DNA from: Shimia biformata
GTDB taxonomy: Bacteria; Pseudomonadota; Alphaproteobacteria; Rhodobacterales; Rhodobacteraceae
Length of the DNA: 64,000 nt
Direction: 5' to 3'
Assembly (NCBI RefSeq): GCF_016888515.1
Contig: NZ_JAFEJK010000001.1
Coordinates: forward strand, 961,375-1,025,374
The notes beneath the pieces were generated by a model, which saw only the letters and a list, made by a program, of their open reading frames with translations, did not search any database and had not been told where the DNA came from. Positions 45,108 to 59,460 of this stretch are shown one piece after another. A program made the translations under genes and the position numbers. Positions within the stretch are counted from its first letter, which is position 1, and every line of letters starts with the position of its first letter.

Positions 45108-45479
45108 TTAGCCGGGGACGTAGGCATTTAACTTGTTGCCGTCGAGATCGCGAAAATACCCGGCAAAGAACCCATGTTCCCCGCGCGGCCCCGGCGCCCC
45201 TTCGCAGGTGCCACCCAACTCAATGGCCTTTGCGTGAACTCGGATCACGGTTTCCCGATCCGGCATCCGCAGGGCGATCATAGTGCCGTTGCCCGGCGCG
45301 GCGCTCTTTTTGTCAAAGGGCCTCGTAATGCAGAAAGATAGTTCGCTGTGCGACTTGCCCCAAGCGGCCATATCCCCATGCAGCCAAAGACGCGGCACAT
45401 CCATTTCGGCAAACAGACCGTCATAGAATAGAAGGGCGCGTTCGAAATCATTGGTTCCAACGGTTGTGTATCCGATCAT
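45108..45479 (-). CDS. VOC-family (glyoxalase-like) protein
   Basis: 123 residues from ATG 45479 (MIGYTTVGTNDF); the frame's 8-residue extension upstream is non-conserved. Paired beta-alpha-beta-beta-beta units: ERALLFYDGLFAEMDVPRLW and TVIRVHAKAIELGGTCEGAPG with a C-terminal FFAGYFRDLDGNKLNAYV typical of VOC enzymes. Metal ligands are partly visible (Glu in HSELSF and near the C-terminus); substrate unknown. It sits on the opposite strand between rplA and rplJ. Confidence 0.8.
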   Translation of the reverse strand: MIGYTTVGTNDFERALLFYDGLFAEMDVPRLWLHGDMAAWGKSHSELSFCITRPFDKKSAAPGNGTMIALRMPDRETVIRVHAKAIELGGTCEGAPGPRGEHGFFAGYFRDLDGNKLNAYVPG

Positions 45480-45613
45480 GTTTTGATCCCAAAAAACAAA
45501 CAAAGGCGCAAAATGGCTGCATGAGTGTCAAAACACAAGGTCATGCACATTTTGCTTGGCATGGGCTTCTCATAAGAGGTTGGGGGGGCGAAACTCATAC
45601 GAGCTGCGCGTGC

Positions 45614-45650
45614 AAAAAAAAGGGGGCGCCCGTCAGCGCCCCCTTTTGGT
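45614..45650 (-). terminator. Bidirectional-type terminator between two minus-strand genes
   Basis: GGGGGCGC (45622-45629), loop CCGTCA, GCGCCCCC (45636-45643), flanked by eight A's before and four T's after. On the minus strand the stem is followed by an eight-T run and ends transcription of the 45672-46070 gene. Confidence 0.85.
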
Positions 45651-45671
45651 TTTCAGCTTCCCGTCGCGTGT

Positions 45672-46070
45672 TCAGTCGGTGGAGGGGGCGGTTCGAAACA
45701 GCCCCAGCAACGCGATGAAGTTCAGTACAGTCCCGAACCCGTTGATCGCGACCGCGACGGCAAAGGCCGAGTTCGAGGCGTAGTTCTCAAGCCCGCTGTC
45801 CATGAAGCGTAGGACATTGGCGATCACGCCGCCGCCGCCAAACAGCACCAACGCCGGGATCATGCCCAACCGATACCAGTCGACCTTGCCGATCTTGCCT
45901 ATGTAAAGCACGCCGAGATAGGCGATGAACATGGCGATCGACGGGCCGATGGCCGCGGCGCTGAGTGCCTCGCCGGTCATTTCCCGCCGCAGCAGGCTGA
46001 TGACGAGGTAGCCCAGCGACAGCGCCGCAAACACGGTTTGCAGACGCAGCAATGTGCGCAGTTCAAGCAT
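45672..46070 (-). CDS. Four-TM membrane protein of unknown function
   Basis: 132 residues with four hydrophobic segments (VFAALSLGYLVISLL, IGPSIAMFIAYLGVLYIG, LGMIPALVLFGGGGVIANVL, FAVAVAINGFGTVLNFIALLGLF). Looks like a small integral membrane protein related to bacterial DUF-type membrane proteins. Its start is 9 bp from the amidohydrolase's stop (46080), so the two are cotranscribed. Confidence 0.72.
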   Translation of the reverse strand: MLELRTLLRLQTVFAALSLGYLVISLLRREMTGEALSAAAIGPSIAMFIAYLGVLYIGKIGKVDWYRLGMIPALVLFGGGGVIANVLRFMDSGLENYASNSAFAVAVAINGFGTVLNFIALLGLFRTAPSTD

Positions 46071-46079
46071 CGGTCAGCT

Positions 46080-47402
46080 TCAGTTCAGCGTGTTCTTGTA
46101 AATCACACCGCCCTTCATGATCAGATCCAGCACGTTGGCGTGGTCTTCCAGGATCGAGATGTCGTCCAGCGGGTTGCCGTCGATCAGCAAAAGGTCGGCA
46201 TGCGCACCTTCGACCAACTGGCCCACGACGCCGGGATAGGGGCTGCGGTCCCCGGACAGTTGAAGCAACTCGCCCGAATTGGCGGTGGCCTGGGTCAGGA
46301 TCTCGGCAGGGGTGAACCAGTCAAGCCGCGCTGCGAATTCCTTGTTCTGATCGGCGCAGGCCTGCGGGTTGACCACGACATCCGTGCCGAAGGCGATCTT
46401 GATCCCGTGCTTCTTGGCCAGCGAGAACATGCTGTCCAGCCCGGCCTCGACCATCTTGCCCTTGGCCAGGCGCACCGGGCCCAGGTCGGGCGAGAAGGTG
46501 CGATAGACCAGAACCTGCGGGCTGAGCCAGATGTCATTCTCGGCCATCATGACCGCGATTTCCTCGTCGATCAGGTTGCCATGTTCGATCGAACGGACAC
46601 CGGCCTCGATTGCCTGTTTGATGCCATCCACGGTGTAGACATGGGCGGTGACATAGGTGCCGAATCCGGCGGCGACCTCGACGGCGGCTTCGATCTCTTC
46701 CTTGATGAACTGACGTCCGTCAATCGGGTCAAACTCGGTCCCGACGCCCCCCGCAAGGTGCATCTTGATCTGGCTCGCGCCGCGTTTCAGGTTTTCCCGC
46801 GCCGCGGCCAGAACGTCGTCGCGGCCATTGACGATGCGGCTGTATTGCAGCCGTTCCAGGTTGTTTTCCGGCCCGCCGAATTCACGCGGATTCATGAAGC
46901 GGGGGTTAGCGTCGCCATGTCCGCCGAACTGCGAAATCGCACGCAGCGACGGCCAGACGCGGGGCCCGGCGATCTCGCCGCGGTCGGCGGCCAGTTTCGC
47001 CCCCCAGGACGCACCGCCCACATCACGAAGGCTGGTAAAACCGCGCATCAGCGCATCCTCTGCGGCCTGGGCGGCCTTGATCCCGATATAGTCGAGGTCC
47101 GGTGCGTAAGAGCCGGCCATGTCCATGACCGGGACGGAACACAGGCTGAGGTGATAGTGCATGTCGATGAAGCCCGGCGTCATCACCCGGCCTTCGGCGT
47201 CGATGGTGACCGCGTCAGCGGGAACGTCCAGGTTCGCGCCGATGGCGGCAATCATCCCATCTTCGATCAGGATGTCCTGCCCTTCGATCAGGTCGGGGTT
47301 GACGCCGTCAAAAATGCGGGCCCCCGTGATCAATGTGGCGTCTTCCGCCCAGGCTGACAGGCCCAGAAGTGCCAGAGCCGATGAGAGAAGCAGAGTTTTC
47401 AT
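46080..47402 (-). CDS. Exported metal-dependent amidohydrolase (imidazolonepropionase/Xaa-Pro-dipeptidase-like group)
   Basis: 440 residues from ATG 47402, chosen because a signal peptide (MKTLLLSSALALLGLSAWAE) follows directly; the longer open frame upstream overlaps the rplJ promoter side and is non-conserved. HxH is HYHLS, the carbamylated-Lys strand is QIKMHLAGGVG, and metal His/Asp are in TAHVYT, EHGNLID and FGTDVVV. MTPGFIDMHYHLSLC and the C-terminal GADLLLIDGNPLDDISIL are typical amidohydrolase ends. Periplasmic; probably hydrolyses a cyclic amide or dipeptide, actual substrate unknown. Confidence 0.85.
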   Translation of the reverse strand: MKTLLLSSALALLGLSAWAEDATLITGARIFDGVNPDLIEGQDILIEDGMIAAIGANLDVPADAVTIDAEGRVMTPGFIDMHYHLSLCSVPVMDMAGSYAPDLDYIGIKAAQAAEDALMRGFTSLRDVGGASWGAKLAADRGEIAGPRVWPSLRAISQFGGHGDANPRFMNPREFGGPENNLERLQYSRIVNGRDDVLAAARENLKRGASQIKMHLAGGVGTEFDPIDGRQFIKEEIEAAVEVAAGFGTYVTAHVYTVDGIKQAIEAGVRSIEHGNLIDEEIAVMMAENDIWLSPQVLVYRTFSPDLGPVRLAKGKMVEAGLDSMFSLAKKHGIKIAFGTDVVVNPQACADQNKEFAARLDWFTPAEILTQATANSGELLQLSGDRSPYPGVVGQLVEGAHADLLLIDGNPLDDISILEDHANVLDLIMKGGVIYKNTLN

Positions 47403-47604
47403 ATCAATACCTCGTGATACAAAGCGTTTTTTTGCCCGCAGTCGCAGCAAATGGTCTGTCTGTTTATGTGTCGCAAAGTGACGGTGGCCCAAAGCTAGCG
47501 TTTCGGGCGCATGTGTCCAAGTCGAAACTCTGGACATCGGGGTCGTGTATTCCTTACTGTGCGCGCCGTCGGGCGGTAAAATTCTGGTGCGGTCGTTTTA
47601 CCCC

Positions 47605-47633
47605 TTGGAAACCTGTGTTCCATCGCCTAAATA
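47605..47633 (+). promoter_or_regulatory. Predicted promoter of rplJL(-rpoBC)
   Basis: TTGGAA (47605-47610), 17 bases, TAAATA (47628-47633), placing the start about 220 bp before rplJ and leaving a long leader. Confidence 0.48.
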
Positions 47634-47639
47634 ACCCTC

Positions 47640-47860
47640 GAAGCAAAGCGTGCGATTCGTCGTGCGCTTTGTTTCGTTTCGTCCAAGACGGTGGGTGGGG
47701 CTTGCCCCTTAATCTCCTGCCTGAGACGGGAAAGACCCAGATTTTACCGCGGGCTTCGGCTCTCGGGTGATATTGGCGATGCCCCGTAAACGGACTTCAT
47801 GCCGGGAAACCGGTGAATAAGAGCCGGGGGGCGTGAGCTTCCCAAATTTGGAGTGAAACT
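47640..47860 (+). promoter_or_regulatory. Probable rplJ mRNA leader (L10 autoregulation)
   Basis: About 220 bases between the predicted promoter and rplJ, containing a CAAAGCG/CGCTTTG hairpin (47644-47671) and a later structured zone with GGGAAACCGG and GCCGGGGGGCG close to the start. Bacterial rplJ genes usually have an L10-L12-binding leader; the pairing cannot be drawn with certainty by eye. With the amidohydrolase upstream, this is also the only stretch of over 300 bases (47403-47860) without a gene between rplA and rplJ. Confidence 0.45.
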
Positions 47861-48379
47861 GTGGATAGAGCCCAGAAAGAGAAAGTGGTCGAGGAACTCG
47901 GCCAGATCTTCGAAAGCTCTGGCGTCGTTGTGGTAGCCCACTACGCCGGTCTCACGGTTGCAGAGATGCAGGACCTTCGCGCCCGCGCCCGTGGCGCGGA
48001 AGCATCGGTTCGCGTCGCCAAGAACAGGCTCGCCAAGATCGCCCTTGAGGGCAAGCCCTGCGAAAGTGTGGCTCAATACCTCTCGGGCATGACCGTTCTG
48101 ACCTATTCCGAGGACCCTGTGGCAGCAGCCAAGGTCGCCGAGGACTTCGCCAAGGAAAACAAGAAGTTTGAAATCCTTGGCGGTGCAATGGGCGAGAACG
48201 CTCTTGACCGTGCCGGCGTCGAAGCCGTGTCGAAAATGCCTTCGCGCGAGGAACTCATTGCCTCGATCGTCGGCTGCATCGGCGCACCTGCTTCGAACAT
48301 CGCTGGCGCCATTGGCGCACCTGCTTCGAACATCGCATCCATCCTGTCTACCATCGAGGAAAAGGCAGAGGCTGCGTAA
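47861..48379 (+). CDS. rplJ: Large subunit ribosomal protein uL10
   Basis: 172 residues from GTG 47861, GGAG at 47850-47853. [28 protein letters not shown] and [14 protein letters not shown] are the family N-terminus. The C-terminal helix that holds L7/L12 dimers follows an 11-residue tandem duplication (GAPASNIA twice). Upstream of rplL by 72 bp. Confidence 0.95.
   Translation: MDRAQKEKVVEELGQIFESSGVVVVAHYAGLTVAEMQDLRARARGAEASVRVAKNRLAKIALEGKPCESVAQYLSGMTVLTYSEDPVAAAKVAEDFAKENKKFEILGGAMGENALDRAGVEAVSKMPSREELIASIVGCIGAPASNIAGAIGAPASNIASILSTIEEKAEAA
48281..48336 (+). repeat. 33-bp-period direct repeat inside rplJ
   Basis: GGCGCACCTGCTTCGAACAT plus CGC occurs at 48281-48303 and again at 48314-48336, encoding GAPASNIA twice. 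Confidence 0.85.
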
Positions 48380-48451
48380 GCAACCCTGGAACCGCGTCAT
48401 GGGTGAACGCCCGACGTTGGAACACACTTTGTAAAACGGAAAGAGTCTAAA

Positions 48452-48835
48452 ATGGCTGATCTGAAAAAACTGGCAGAAGAGATCGTTGGTCTGACCCTGC
48501 TGGAAGCACAAGAACTGAAAACCATCCTCAAAGACGAGTATGGCATCGAGCCCGCCGCCGGCGGTGCTGTCATGGTTGCAGGCGCAGCAGGCGGTGACGC
48601 CGGCGGTGCAGCCGAAGAAGAAAAATCCGAGTTTGACGTCATCCTGAAATCGGCTGGCGCTTCGAAAATCAACGTCATCAAAGAAGTCCGCGGCATCACC
48701 GGCCTGGGCCTCAAAGAAGCCAAAGAGCTGGTCGAAGCCGGCGGCAAGGCTGTCAAAGAAGGCGTTTCGAAAGACGAAGCAGAAGAGATCAAAGGCAAGC
48801 TGGAAGCAGCTGGCGCCGAAGTCGAGCTCAAGTAA
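48452..48835 (+). CDS. rplL: Large subunit ribosomal protein bL12 (L7/L12)
   Basis: 127 residues. An N-terminal dimerisation domain ([24 protein letters not shown]), an Ala/Gly-rich hinge ([13 protein letters not shown]) and the globular C-domain ([26 protein letters not shown]). AACGGAAAGAGT precedes the ATG. Multiple copies bind L10 and recruit translation factors. Confidence 0.97.
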   Translation: MADLKKLAEEIVGLTLLEAQELKTILKDEYGIEPAAGGAVMVAGAAGGDAGGAAEEEKSEFDVILKSAGASKINVIKEVRGITGLGLKEAKELVEAGGKAVKEGVSKDEAEEIKGKLEAAGAEVELK

Positions 48836-48841
48836 TCGTCG

Positions 48842-48858
48842 CCGGGGACTGTCCCCGG
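48842..48858 (+). other. RNA hairpin 1 in the rplL-rpoB gap
   Basis: CCGGGGA (48842-48848), loop CTG, TCCCCGG (48852-48858): perfect seven-base stem, no T run after it. Could be the site of partial attenuation or RNase processing known between rplL and rpoB in E. coli. Confidence 0.6.
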
Positions 48859-48870
48859 ACGGAAAAATCA

Positions 48871-48900
48871 GGCTGGATCCGGTTTTTACCGGGTCCAGCC
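48871..48900 (+). other. RNA hairpin 2 in the rplL-rpoB gap
   Basis: GGCTGGATCCGG (48871-48882), loop TTTTTA, CCGGGTCCAGCC (48889-48900): a 12-base stem with one T-G pair, not followed by a T run. Long perfect stems like this suit RNase III rather than termination. Confidence 0.65.
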
Positions 48901-49080
48901 GAACCTGTCTCAGAGAGGGCTTTTCATCAAAGCTCTGCCTAAGGCGAGGTTCAAGGATCGGGAGGCCACCCTTGGGACGGTGGCCAGGAATTGATCGAAC
49001 CACGACCGTCTCGAATGGATGCGGGGCCGGTGACCCAACGGCGTTTGCATTCGCAAGAGAAACGAAAGGTGACACCGACC

Positions 49081-52000
49081 ATGGCTCAGACCTTCCTTGG
49101 CCAGAAACGTCTTCGCAAATATTACGGCAAGATCCGTGAAGTGCTGGATATGCCGAACCTCATCGAGGTTCAAAAATCGTCCTATGACCTGTTCCTGAAA
49201 TCCGGCGACCAGACCGTCCCGACGGATGGCGAAGGTATTCAGGGCGTGTTCCAGTCGGTCTTCCCGATCAAGGATTTCAACGAAACCAGTGTTCTGGAAT
49301 TTGTCGGCTACGAGCTTGAAAAGCCGAAATACGACGTCGAGGAATGCCAACAGCGCGACATGACCTATTCGGCGCCGCTGAAGGTGACCCTGCGCCTGAT
49401 CGTGTTCGATGTCGACGAAGACACCGGCGCAAAGTCCGTGAAGGACATCAAGGAACAGGACGTGTTCATGGGCGACATGCCCCTGATGACTCCGAACGGC
49501 ACCTTTGTCGTGAACGGCACCGAGCGCGTGATCGTGTCCCAGATGCACCGCTCGCCCGGCGTGTTCTTCGACCACGACAAGGGCAAGACCCATTCGTCCG
49601 GTAAACTGCTGTTCGCCTGCCGCATCATTCCCTATCGCGGATCGTGGCTTGACTTCGAGTTCGACGCCAAGGACATCGTCTTTGCCCGTATCGACCGTCG
49701 CCGCAAGTTGCCTGTGACCACCCTGCTTTATGCGCTGGGACTGGACCAGGAAGGCATCATGGATGCCTATTACGACACCGTCGATTTCAAGCTGAAGAAG
49801 AACAAGGGCTGGGTCACCAAGTTCTTCCCCGAGCGTGTGCGCGGCACTCGCCCGACCTTTGATCTGGTCGACGCCAAGACCGGCGAAGTGATTGCCGAGG
49901 CGGGCAAGAAGGTTACCCCGCGCGCGGTCAAGGCGCTGATCGACGAGGGCAAGGTCAAGGATCTCTTGGTGCCGTTCGATCACATCGTCGGCAAGTTTGT
50001 CGCCAAGGACATCATCAACGAGGAAACCGGCGCGATCTATGTCGAAGCCGGCGACGAGCTGACGATGGAATACGACAAGGATGGCGAAGTCATCGGTGGT
50101 TCGCTGAAAGAGCTGATGGATGCCGGCATCACCGACATCCCGGTTCTTGATATCGATAACATCAATGTCGGCGCCTACATCCGCAATACGATGGCGGCGG
50201 ACAAGAACGTCAACCGCGAAAGCGCGTTGATGGACATCTATCGTGTCATGCGTCCGGGTGAACCGCCCACCGTAGAGGCAGCCTCGGCGCTGTTCGACAC
50301 GCTGTTCTTTGACAGCGAACGCTATGACCTGTCGGCCGTTGGCCGGGTTAAGATGAACATGCGTTTGGCGCTGGATGCAGAAGACACCATGCGCACCCTG
50401 CGCAAGGAAGACATCATTGCCTGCATCAAGGCGCTGGTTGAGTTGCGCGACGGCAAGGGCGACGTGGACGATATCGACCACCTCGGCAACCGCCGTGTCC
50501 GCTCGGTCGGTGAGTTGATGGAAAACCAGTACCGTGTCGGTCTCTTGCGCATGGAACGCGCAATCAAGGAACGCATGTCGTCGGTCGAAATCGACACCGT
50601 CATGCCGCAGGACCTGATCAACGCGAAACCGGCCGCGGCCGCCGTGCGCGAGTTCTTCGGCTCGTCGCAGCTCAGCCAGTTCATGGACCAGACCAACCCG
50701 CTGTCGGAAGTCACCCACAAACGCCGCCTGTCGGCGCTTGGGCCGGGCGGTCTGACGCGCGAGCGTGCGGGTTTTGAGGTCCGCGACGTGCACCCGACCC
50801 ACTATGGCCGGATGTGCCCGATTGAAACGCCGGAAGGTCCGAACATCGGCCTGATCAACTCGCTGGCGACCTTTGCCCGCGTGAACAAATACGGCTTCAT
50901 CGAAACTCCTTATCGCAAGGTTGTGGACGGCCAGGTGACCGACGAGGTCAACTACATGTCCGCCACCGAGGAAATGCGTCACACCGTGGCGCAGGCAAAC
51001 GCGCATCTTGATGCCGATGGCCGCTTCGAGAACGAGCTGGTGAACACCCGCCAGGCCGGTGACTACACCATGGCACCTCGCGAAAGCGTCGACCTGATCG
51101 ACGTGTCGCCCAAGCAGTTGGTGTCGGTTGCGGCTTCGCTCATTCCGTTCCTTGAAAACGACGACGCCAACCGCGCGCTGATGGGCTCGAACATGCAACG
51201 TCAGGCGGTTCCGCTTCTGCGGGCCGAGGCGCCGCTGGTCGGCACCGGGATCGAGGAAATCGTGGCTCGCGACTCGGGCGCGGCGATCATGGCAAAACGC
51301 GCTGGTATCATCGACCAGGTCGATGCGCAGCGTATCGTGATCCGGGCAACCGAAGATCTGGAACTGGGTGACGCGGGTGTGGACATCTACCGCATGCGCA
51401 AGTTCCAGCGTTCGAACCAGAACACCTGTATCAACCAGCGTCCGCTGGTGAAGGTGGGTGACACGGTCCAGAAAGGCGAGGTCATCGCAGATGGTCCGTC
51501 GACTGATTTGGGTGAACTGGCGCTTGGCAAGAACGTGGTCGTCGCCTTCATGCCGTGGAACGGCTACAACTACGAAGACTCGATCCTGATCTCGGAACGT
51601 ATCGCGCGTGACGACGTCTTTACCTCGATCCACATCGAGGAATTCGAAGTCGCCGCCCGTGACACCAAGCTGGGACCGGAAGAGATCACCCGCGACATCC
51701 CCAACGTCGGCGAGGAAGCCCTGCGCAACCTCGACGAGGCGGGCATCGTTTATATCGGTGCCGATGTTGAGCCGGGCGACATTCTGGTCGGCAAGATCAC
51801 TCCGAAGGGCGAAAGCCCGATGACGCCGGAAGAGAAACTTCTGCGCGCCATCTTCGGCGAAAAGGCATCGGATGTGCGCGACACCTCTCTGCGCGTCAAG
51901 CCGGGAGATTTCGGCACCGTTGTCGAGGTCCGCGTCTTTAACCGTCACGGTGTAGAGAAGGACGAACGTGCGCTGCAGATCGAGCGTGAGGAAGTCGAAC

Positions 52001-53217
52001 GTCTGGCCCGTGACCGGGACGACGAGCTGGCGATCCTTGACCGCAACATCTATGCCCGCCTCAAGGGTCTGATCCTGGGCAAAGTGGCTGCGAAAGGTCC
52101 GAAAGGCGTCAAGGCCAAGTCGGAGATCACCGAGGAACTACTGGGCGGTCTGCCCCGTAGCCAATGGTGGCAGCTGGCGCTGGAAGACGACGCAGACGCG
52201 CAGATTGTCGAGGCCCTGCACGAACAGTACGAGGTCCAGAAACGCGCGCTTGAGCATCGTTTCGAAGACAAGGTCGAGAAGGTCCGCCGCGGCGACGACC
52301 TGCCGCCGGGCGTGATGAAGATGGTCAAGGTCTTCATCGCCGTGAAGCGCAAGCTGCAGCCGGGCGACAAGATGGCCGGTCGTCACGGGAACAAGGGTGT
52401 GATCTCGAAAGTGGTGCCGATGGAGGACATGCCGTTCCTCGCCGACGGGACCCCGGTCGATTTCTGTCTGAACCCGCTGGGCGTGCCGTCGCGCATGAAC
52501 GTCGGTCAGATCCTTGAAACCCATATGGGTTGGGCCGCACGCGGTCTGGGCATCAAGATCGACGATGCTCTGGGTGAATACCGTCGCTCGGGCGACCTGA
52601 CCCCGGTACGCGAGGCGATGGCCCATGCGTATGGTGAGGATGTCTATGACGAAGGCATCTCGAACATGGACGAGGACCGCCTGATCGAGGCCGCATCGAA
52701 CGTCACCCGTGGCGTGCCGATTGCAACCCCGGTCTTCGACGGTGCGAAAGAGGCCGATGTCAACGACGCGCTGGTGCGTGCCGGGTTCGACACAAGCGGC
52801 CAGTCGGTTCTGTTCGACGGTCGCACAGGTGAGCAATTCGCGCGTCCTGTCACCGTGGGCATCAAGTACCTGCTGAAACTGCACCATCTGGTCGACGACA
52901 AGATCCACGCGCGTTCGACCGGACCCTACTCGCTTGTCACGCAGCAGCCGCTGGGTGGTAAGGCGCAGTTTGGTGGTCAGCGCTTCGGTGAGATGGAAGT
53001 CTGGGCTCTGGAAGCATATGGCGCGGCCTACACGCTGCAAGAGATGCTCACCGTCAAGTCGGACGACGTCGCAGGCCGGACCAAGGTCTATGAGTCGATC
53101 GTCAAGGGCGATGACAACTTCGAAGCGGGCGTGCCGGAATCCTTCAACGTTCTTGTGAAGGAAGTCCGCGGCCTCGGCCTGAACATGGAACTCCTGGATG
53201 CGGAGGTGGACGAGTAA
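49081..53217 (+). CDS. rpoB: RNA polymerase beta subunit
   Basis: 1378 residues from ATG 49081; an in-frame ATG at 48991 has no conserved sequence. N-terminus [17 protein letters not shown] is the alphaproteobacterial start. The rifampicin region has [22 protein letters not shown] (around residues 524-545), with [33 protein letters not shown] after it; near the C-terminus lie [13 protein letters not shown] and [24 protein letters not shown]. The 246-bp gap from rplL contains two hairpins but no clear promoter, so it is transcribed with rplJL. rpoC starts 54 bp later. Confidence 0.98.
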   Translation: MAQTFLGQKRLRKYYGKIREVLDMPNLIEVQKSSYDLFLKSGDQTVPTDGEGIQGVFQSVFPIKDFNETSVLEFVGYELEKPKYDVEECQQRDMTYSAPLKVTLRLIVFDVDEDTGAKSVKDIKEQDVFMGDMPLMTPNGTFVVNGTERVIVSQMHRSPGVFFDHDKGKTHSSGKLLFACRIIPYRGSWLDFEFDAKDIVFARIDRRRKLPVTTLLYALGLDQEGIMDAYYDTVDFKLKKNKGWVTKFFPERVRGTRPTFDLVDAKTGEVIAEAGKKVTPRAVKALIDEGKVKDLLVPFDHIVGKFVAKDIINEETGAIYVEAGDELTMEYDKDGEVIGGSLKELMDAGITDIPVLDIDNINVGAYIRNTMAADKNVNRESALMDIYRVMRPGEPPTVEAASALFDTLFFDSERYDLSAVGRVKMNMRLALDAEDTMRTLRKEDIIACIKALVELRDGKGDVDDIDHLGNRRVRSVGELMENQYRVGLLRMERAIKERMSSVEIDTVMPQDLINAKPAAAAVREFFGSSQLSQFMDQTNPLSEVTHKRRLSALGPGGLTRERAGFEVRDVHPTHYGRMCPIETPEGPNIGLINSLATFARVNKYGFIETPYRKVVDGQVTDEVNYMSATEEMRHTVAQANAHLDADGRFENELVNTRQAGDYTMAPRESVDLIDVSPKQLVSVAASLIPFLENDDANRALMGSNMQRQAVPLLRAEAPLVGTGIEEIVARDSGAAIMAKRAGIIDQVDAQRIVIRATEDLELGDAGVDIYRMRKFQRSNQNTCINQRPLVKVGDTVQKGEVIADGPSTDLGELALGKNVVVAFMPWNGYNYEDSILISERIARDDVFTSIHIEEFEVAARDTKLGPEEITRDIPNVGEEALRNLDEAGIVYIGADVEPGDILVGKITPKGESPMTPEEKLLRAIFGEKASDVRDTSLRVKPGDFGTVVEVRVFNRHGVEKDERALQIEREEVERLARDRDDELAILDRNIYARLKGLILGKVAAKGPKGVKAKSEITEELLGGLPRSQWWQLALEDDADAQIVEALHEQYEVQKRALEHRFEDKVEKVRRGDDLPPGVMKMVKVFIAVKRKLQPGDKMAGRHGNKGVISKVVPMEDMPFLADGTPVDFCLNPLGVPSRMNVGQILETHMGWAARGLGIKIDDALGEYRRSGDLTPVREAMAHAYGEDVYDEGISNMDEDRLIEAASNVTRGVPIATPVFDGAKEADVNDALVRAGFDTSGQSVLFDGRTGEQFARPVTVGIKYLLKLHHLVDDKIHARSTGPYSLVTQQPLGGKAQFGGQRFGEMEVWALEAYGAAYTLQEMLTVKSDDVAGRTKVYESIVKGDDNFEAGVPESFNVLVKEVRGLGLNMELLDAEVDE

Positions 53218-53271
53218 GGGCCTTGTGCCCTTACCCCATCATCCCTTCCGCACGAATTTGAGGACACACAA

Positions 53272-57516
<4,245 letters not shown>

Positions 57517-57540
57517 GACGGTTCGTCAAGGCGAAATAGA

Positions 57541-57569
57541 AAGGCCCCCGGCATCGAGCCGGGGGCCTT
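57541..57569 (+). terminator. Terminator after rpoC
   Basis: AAGGCCCCCGGC, loop ATCGA, GCCGGGGGCCTT (57541-57569), followed by TCTG. A perfect 12-base stem. Confidence 0.93.
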
Positions 57570-57583
57570 TCTGCCTTTGGCGA

Positions 57584-57604
57584 GAGTATTTGCACAAGAA
57601 AGAA
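57584..57604 (+). repeat. Short intergenic element, copy after rpoC
   Basis: The core GTATTTGCACAAGAAAGAA differs from the 11362 copy at one base. It lies 15 bp after the rpoC terminator. Confidence 0.6.
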
Positions 57605-57668
57605 GAATGGCCCTTGTCTGCACGCGCGGCGCCGATAGTGTCAGCGGGTTCTGTTTCGGAGGGGCACG

Positions 57669-58544
57669 GTGCTTTCAGCAAACATGCGCGGAGCGTTCTT
57701 GATGATGGGCAGCATGGCCGCCTTCACCGTCAATGACACGCTGGTGAAACTGGTCGGCCAGTCGCTGCCGTTGATGCAGATCATCGCCTATCGGGGCACG
57801 ATGGCGACGGTATTGATACTGCTGCTGGCGGTTTTGACGGGCGGGTTCCGCCTGCGCGCCCCACGCCGGGACTGGATGCTGGTTGGGATGCGGGCGATGT
57901 CCGAGATGGGCGCGACTTATTGTTTTCTGACGGCATTGATGCAGATGCCCTTGGCAAACGTCACGGCGATCCTGCAGGTGCTTCCGTTGACAGTGACGCT
58001 TGGCTCGGCGCTGTTCTTTGGTGAAGCCGTGGGCTGGCGGCGAATGGTGGCGATTGGCATAGGGTTTTGCGGCATGTTGCTGATTGTCAGGCCGGGCACT
58101 GAAGGATTCAATACCTATACGCTTTATGCGCTTGCCTCGGTTGGCTTTGTCACTGCGCGCGACTTGATCACTCGACGCATGTCGGGCGCGGTACCGTCGA
58201 TCATGGTGACCTTGTCGACCTCTGTCGCAGTGACCTGCTTTGCCTTCCTCGCCTCGGGGTCCGAGGTATGGGTCACGCCGGACATGCGGCAATGGAGCCT
58301 TCTTGCTTCGGCCGCGGTACTGGTTTTGACCGGGTATTTCTGCGCGGTGGCAGTGATGCGGGCAGGGGATGTGTCTTTCATCGCGCCCTTCCGCTATACC
58401 AGCCTTGTCTGGGCCTTGTTGCTTGGTTTCCTGGTGTTTGGCGACTGGCCGTCGGTGTTGACCTTGATCGGGGCGACGATCGTGGTGGCAACCGGTGTCT
58501 TTACCCTGTTGCGCGAGGCGCGGTTGGCGCGTCGTCAGGCATAA
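57669..58544 (+). CDS. DMT-family (EamA) transporter
   Basis: 291 residues from GTG 57669 with CGGAGGGG upstream; ATG 57684 is an alternative. Ten TM segments, two EamA halves: MRGAFLMMGSMAAFTVNDTLVK then the conserved MSEMGATYCFLTALMQMPLANVTAILQVLPL; second half LYALASVGFVTARDLITRRM...GDVSFIAPFRYTSLVWALLLGFLVFGDWP. Likely an exporter of small metabolites or amino acids, exact cargo unknown. It lies between rpoC and rpsL. The stop overlaps the convergent glycosyltransferase by 10 bp. Confidence 0.87.
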   Translation: MLSANMRGAFLMMGSMAAFTVNDTLVKLVGQSLPLMQIIAYRGTMATVLILLLAVLTGGFRLRAPRRDWMLVGMRAMSEMGATYCFLTALMQMPLANVTAILQVLPLTVTLGSALFFGEAVGWRRMVAIGIGFCGMLLIVRPGTEGFNTYTLYALASVGFVTARDLITRRMSGAVPSIMVTLSTSVAVTCFAFLASGSEVWVTPDMRQWSLLASAAVLVLTGYFCAVAVMRAGDVSFIAPFRYTSLVWALLLGFLVFGDWPSVLTLIGATIVVATGVFTLLREARLARRQA

Positions 58545-59356
58545 AGCGCGCGCACCGTATCGACGTCGATATTGTAGTTTAGCCGGAAAAACTCGGCCTC
58601 GTCCGGGGTGATTGGGGCCAGGTCAAACTGGCGTACGCCCCGTTTTTTCTGGCGCGAGTCATTATGGTCGTTGTGGCCGCGCAGGAACATGTCTTCTCCG
58701 GTAAAGCTGACCACGGGCATGTGGCGGGCCAGCTTGGAGTGGCCGAAATTCATGATCGTGTTCTGGGCGGCGGGTTTGACCGAGATGGCAAGACCGGCGG
58801 TCCATAAGGGTTCCACAGTGCGTTTCACCATCAACCCGTCAGGGCCGGGCCGGGCGATCCAGCCCTGGTTGAAATCAATTGCTACGTGGCGGTTTTTGCG
58901 CAAAAGCTGGCGCAGGTCCTGGGCCGCCTCGCGCAGGCATTCCACGTAACGTACCGAGACCGCATCATCGTCGTCCATGCGGAACTGAAGCGACGGGGCA
59001 GGGCGGTTCTGCCGCACCGAATTGATCGCGTCCTTCATGACCTGCCGGTGCGGGCCAGGGGCATGTTCCTGCAAAACTGCCTGTGGGAAGTTCCCAAGCA
59101 GATCCCGCAGCCGGTCCTTGTAGACCTTTGGCATCTGGTCGCCGATGACAATGAGGAAGGTGAAATCAGGGTCGGTCTGCGCCCGCATGGCGGGCAGGGT
59201 AAAGGATTGAAACGTGCGGAACCGTTCCTCCATCCGCTCGGAGGACCAGAGATAGGCCATGCGTGCGGCGTCACTGTCATGCTCGACCTGGAACCCGCCT
59301 TGTGCCGGGTAGGAAAACCGGCAAAGGCCGATCACCTGCATGTCCTTGCTGTCCAT
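58535..59356 (-). CDS. Putative rhamnosyltransferase-family glycosyltransferase
   Basis: 273 residues from ATG 59356 (or 59341, MQVIGLCRF); the longer frame is non-conserved. VIGLCRFSYPAQGGFQVEHDS and LWSSERMEERFRTFQSFTLPAMRAQTDPDFTFLIVIGDQMP start it; the metal motif is FRMDDDDAVSVRYVECLR, as in the putative rhamnosyl transferase family. A single gene with no sugar biosynthesis neighbours, on the opposite strand inside the rpoC-rpsL gap. Function is a family guess. Confidence 0.75.
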   Translation of the reverse strand: MDSKDMQVIGLCRFSYPAQGGFQVEHDSDAARMAYLWSSERMEERFRTFQSFTLPAMRAQTDPDFTFLIVIGDQMPKVYKDRLRDLLGNFPQAVLQEHAPGPHRQVMKDAINSVRQNRPAPSLQFRMDDDDAVSVRYVECLREAAQDLRQLLRKNRHVAIDFNQGWIARPGPDGLMVKRTVEPLWTAGLAISVKPAAQNTIMNFGHSKLARHMPVVSFTGEDMFLRGHNDHNDSRQKKRGVRQFDLAPITPDEAEFFRLNYNIDVDTVRALYA

Positions 59357-59460
59357 TTGCCTGTGCCGCCCGCTTTGCTGCCCGTGACTTGTCGTGCAAG
59401 CATTGCACCGCGGCGTGGCTGAACGCAACTGGACCTGGCCCGTCATGGCAGGGGCGGCTG

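Noticed and set aside
48910..51948. Minus-strand open frame of 1012 codons opposite rpoB
   Set aside because: It is the mirror of rpoB in a GC-rich sequence; the protein is low-complexity Arg/His/Asp/Val-rich with no conserved segment.
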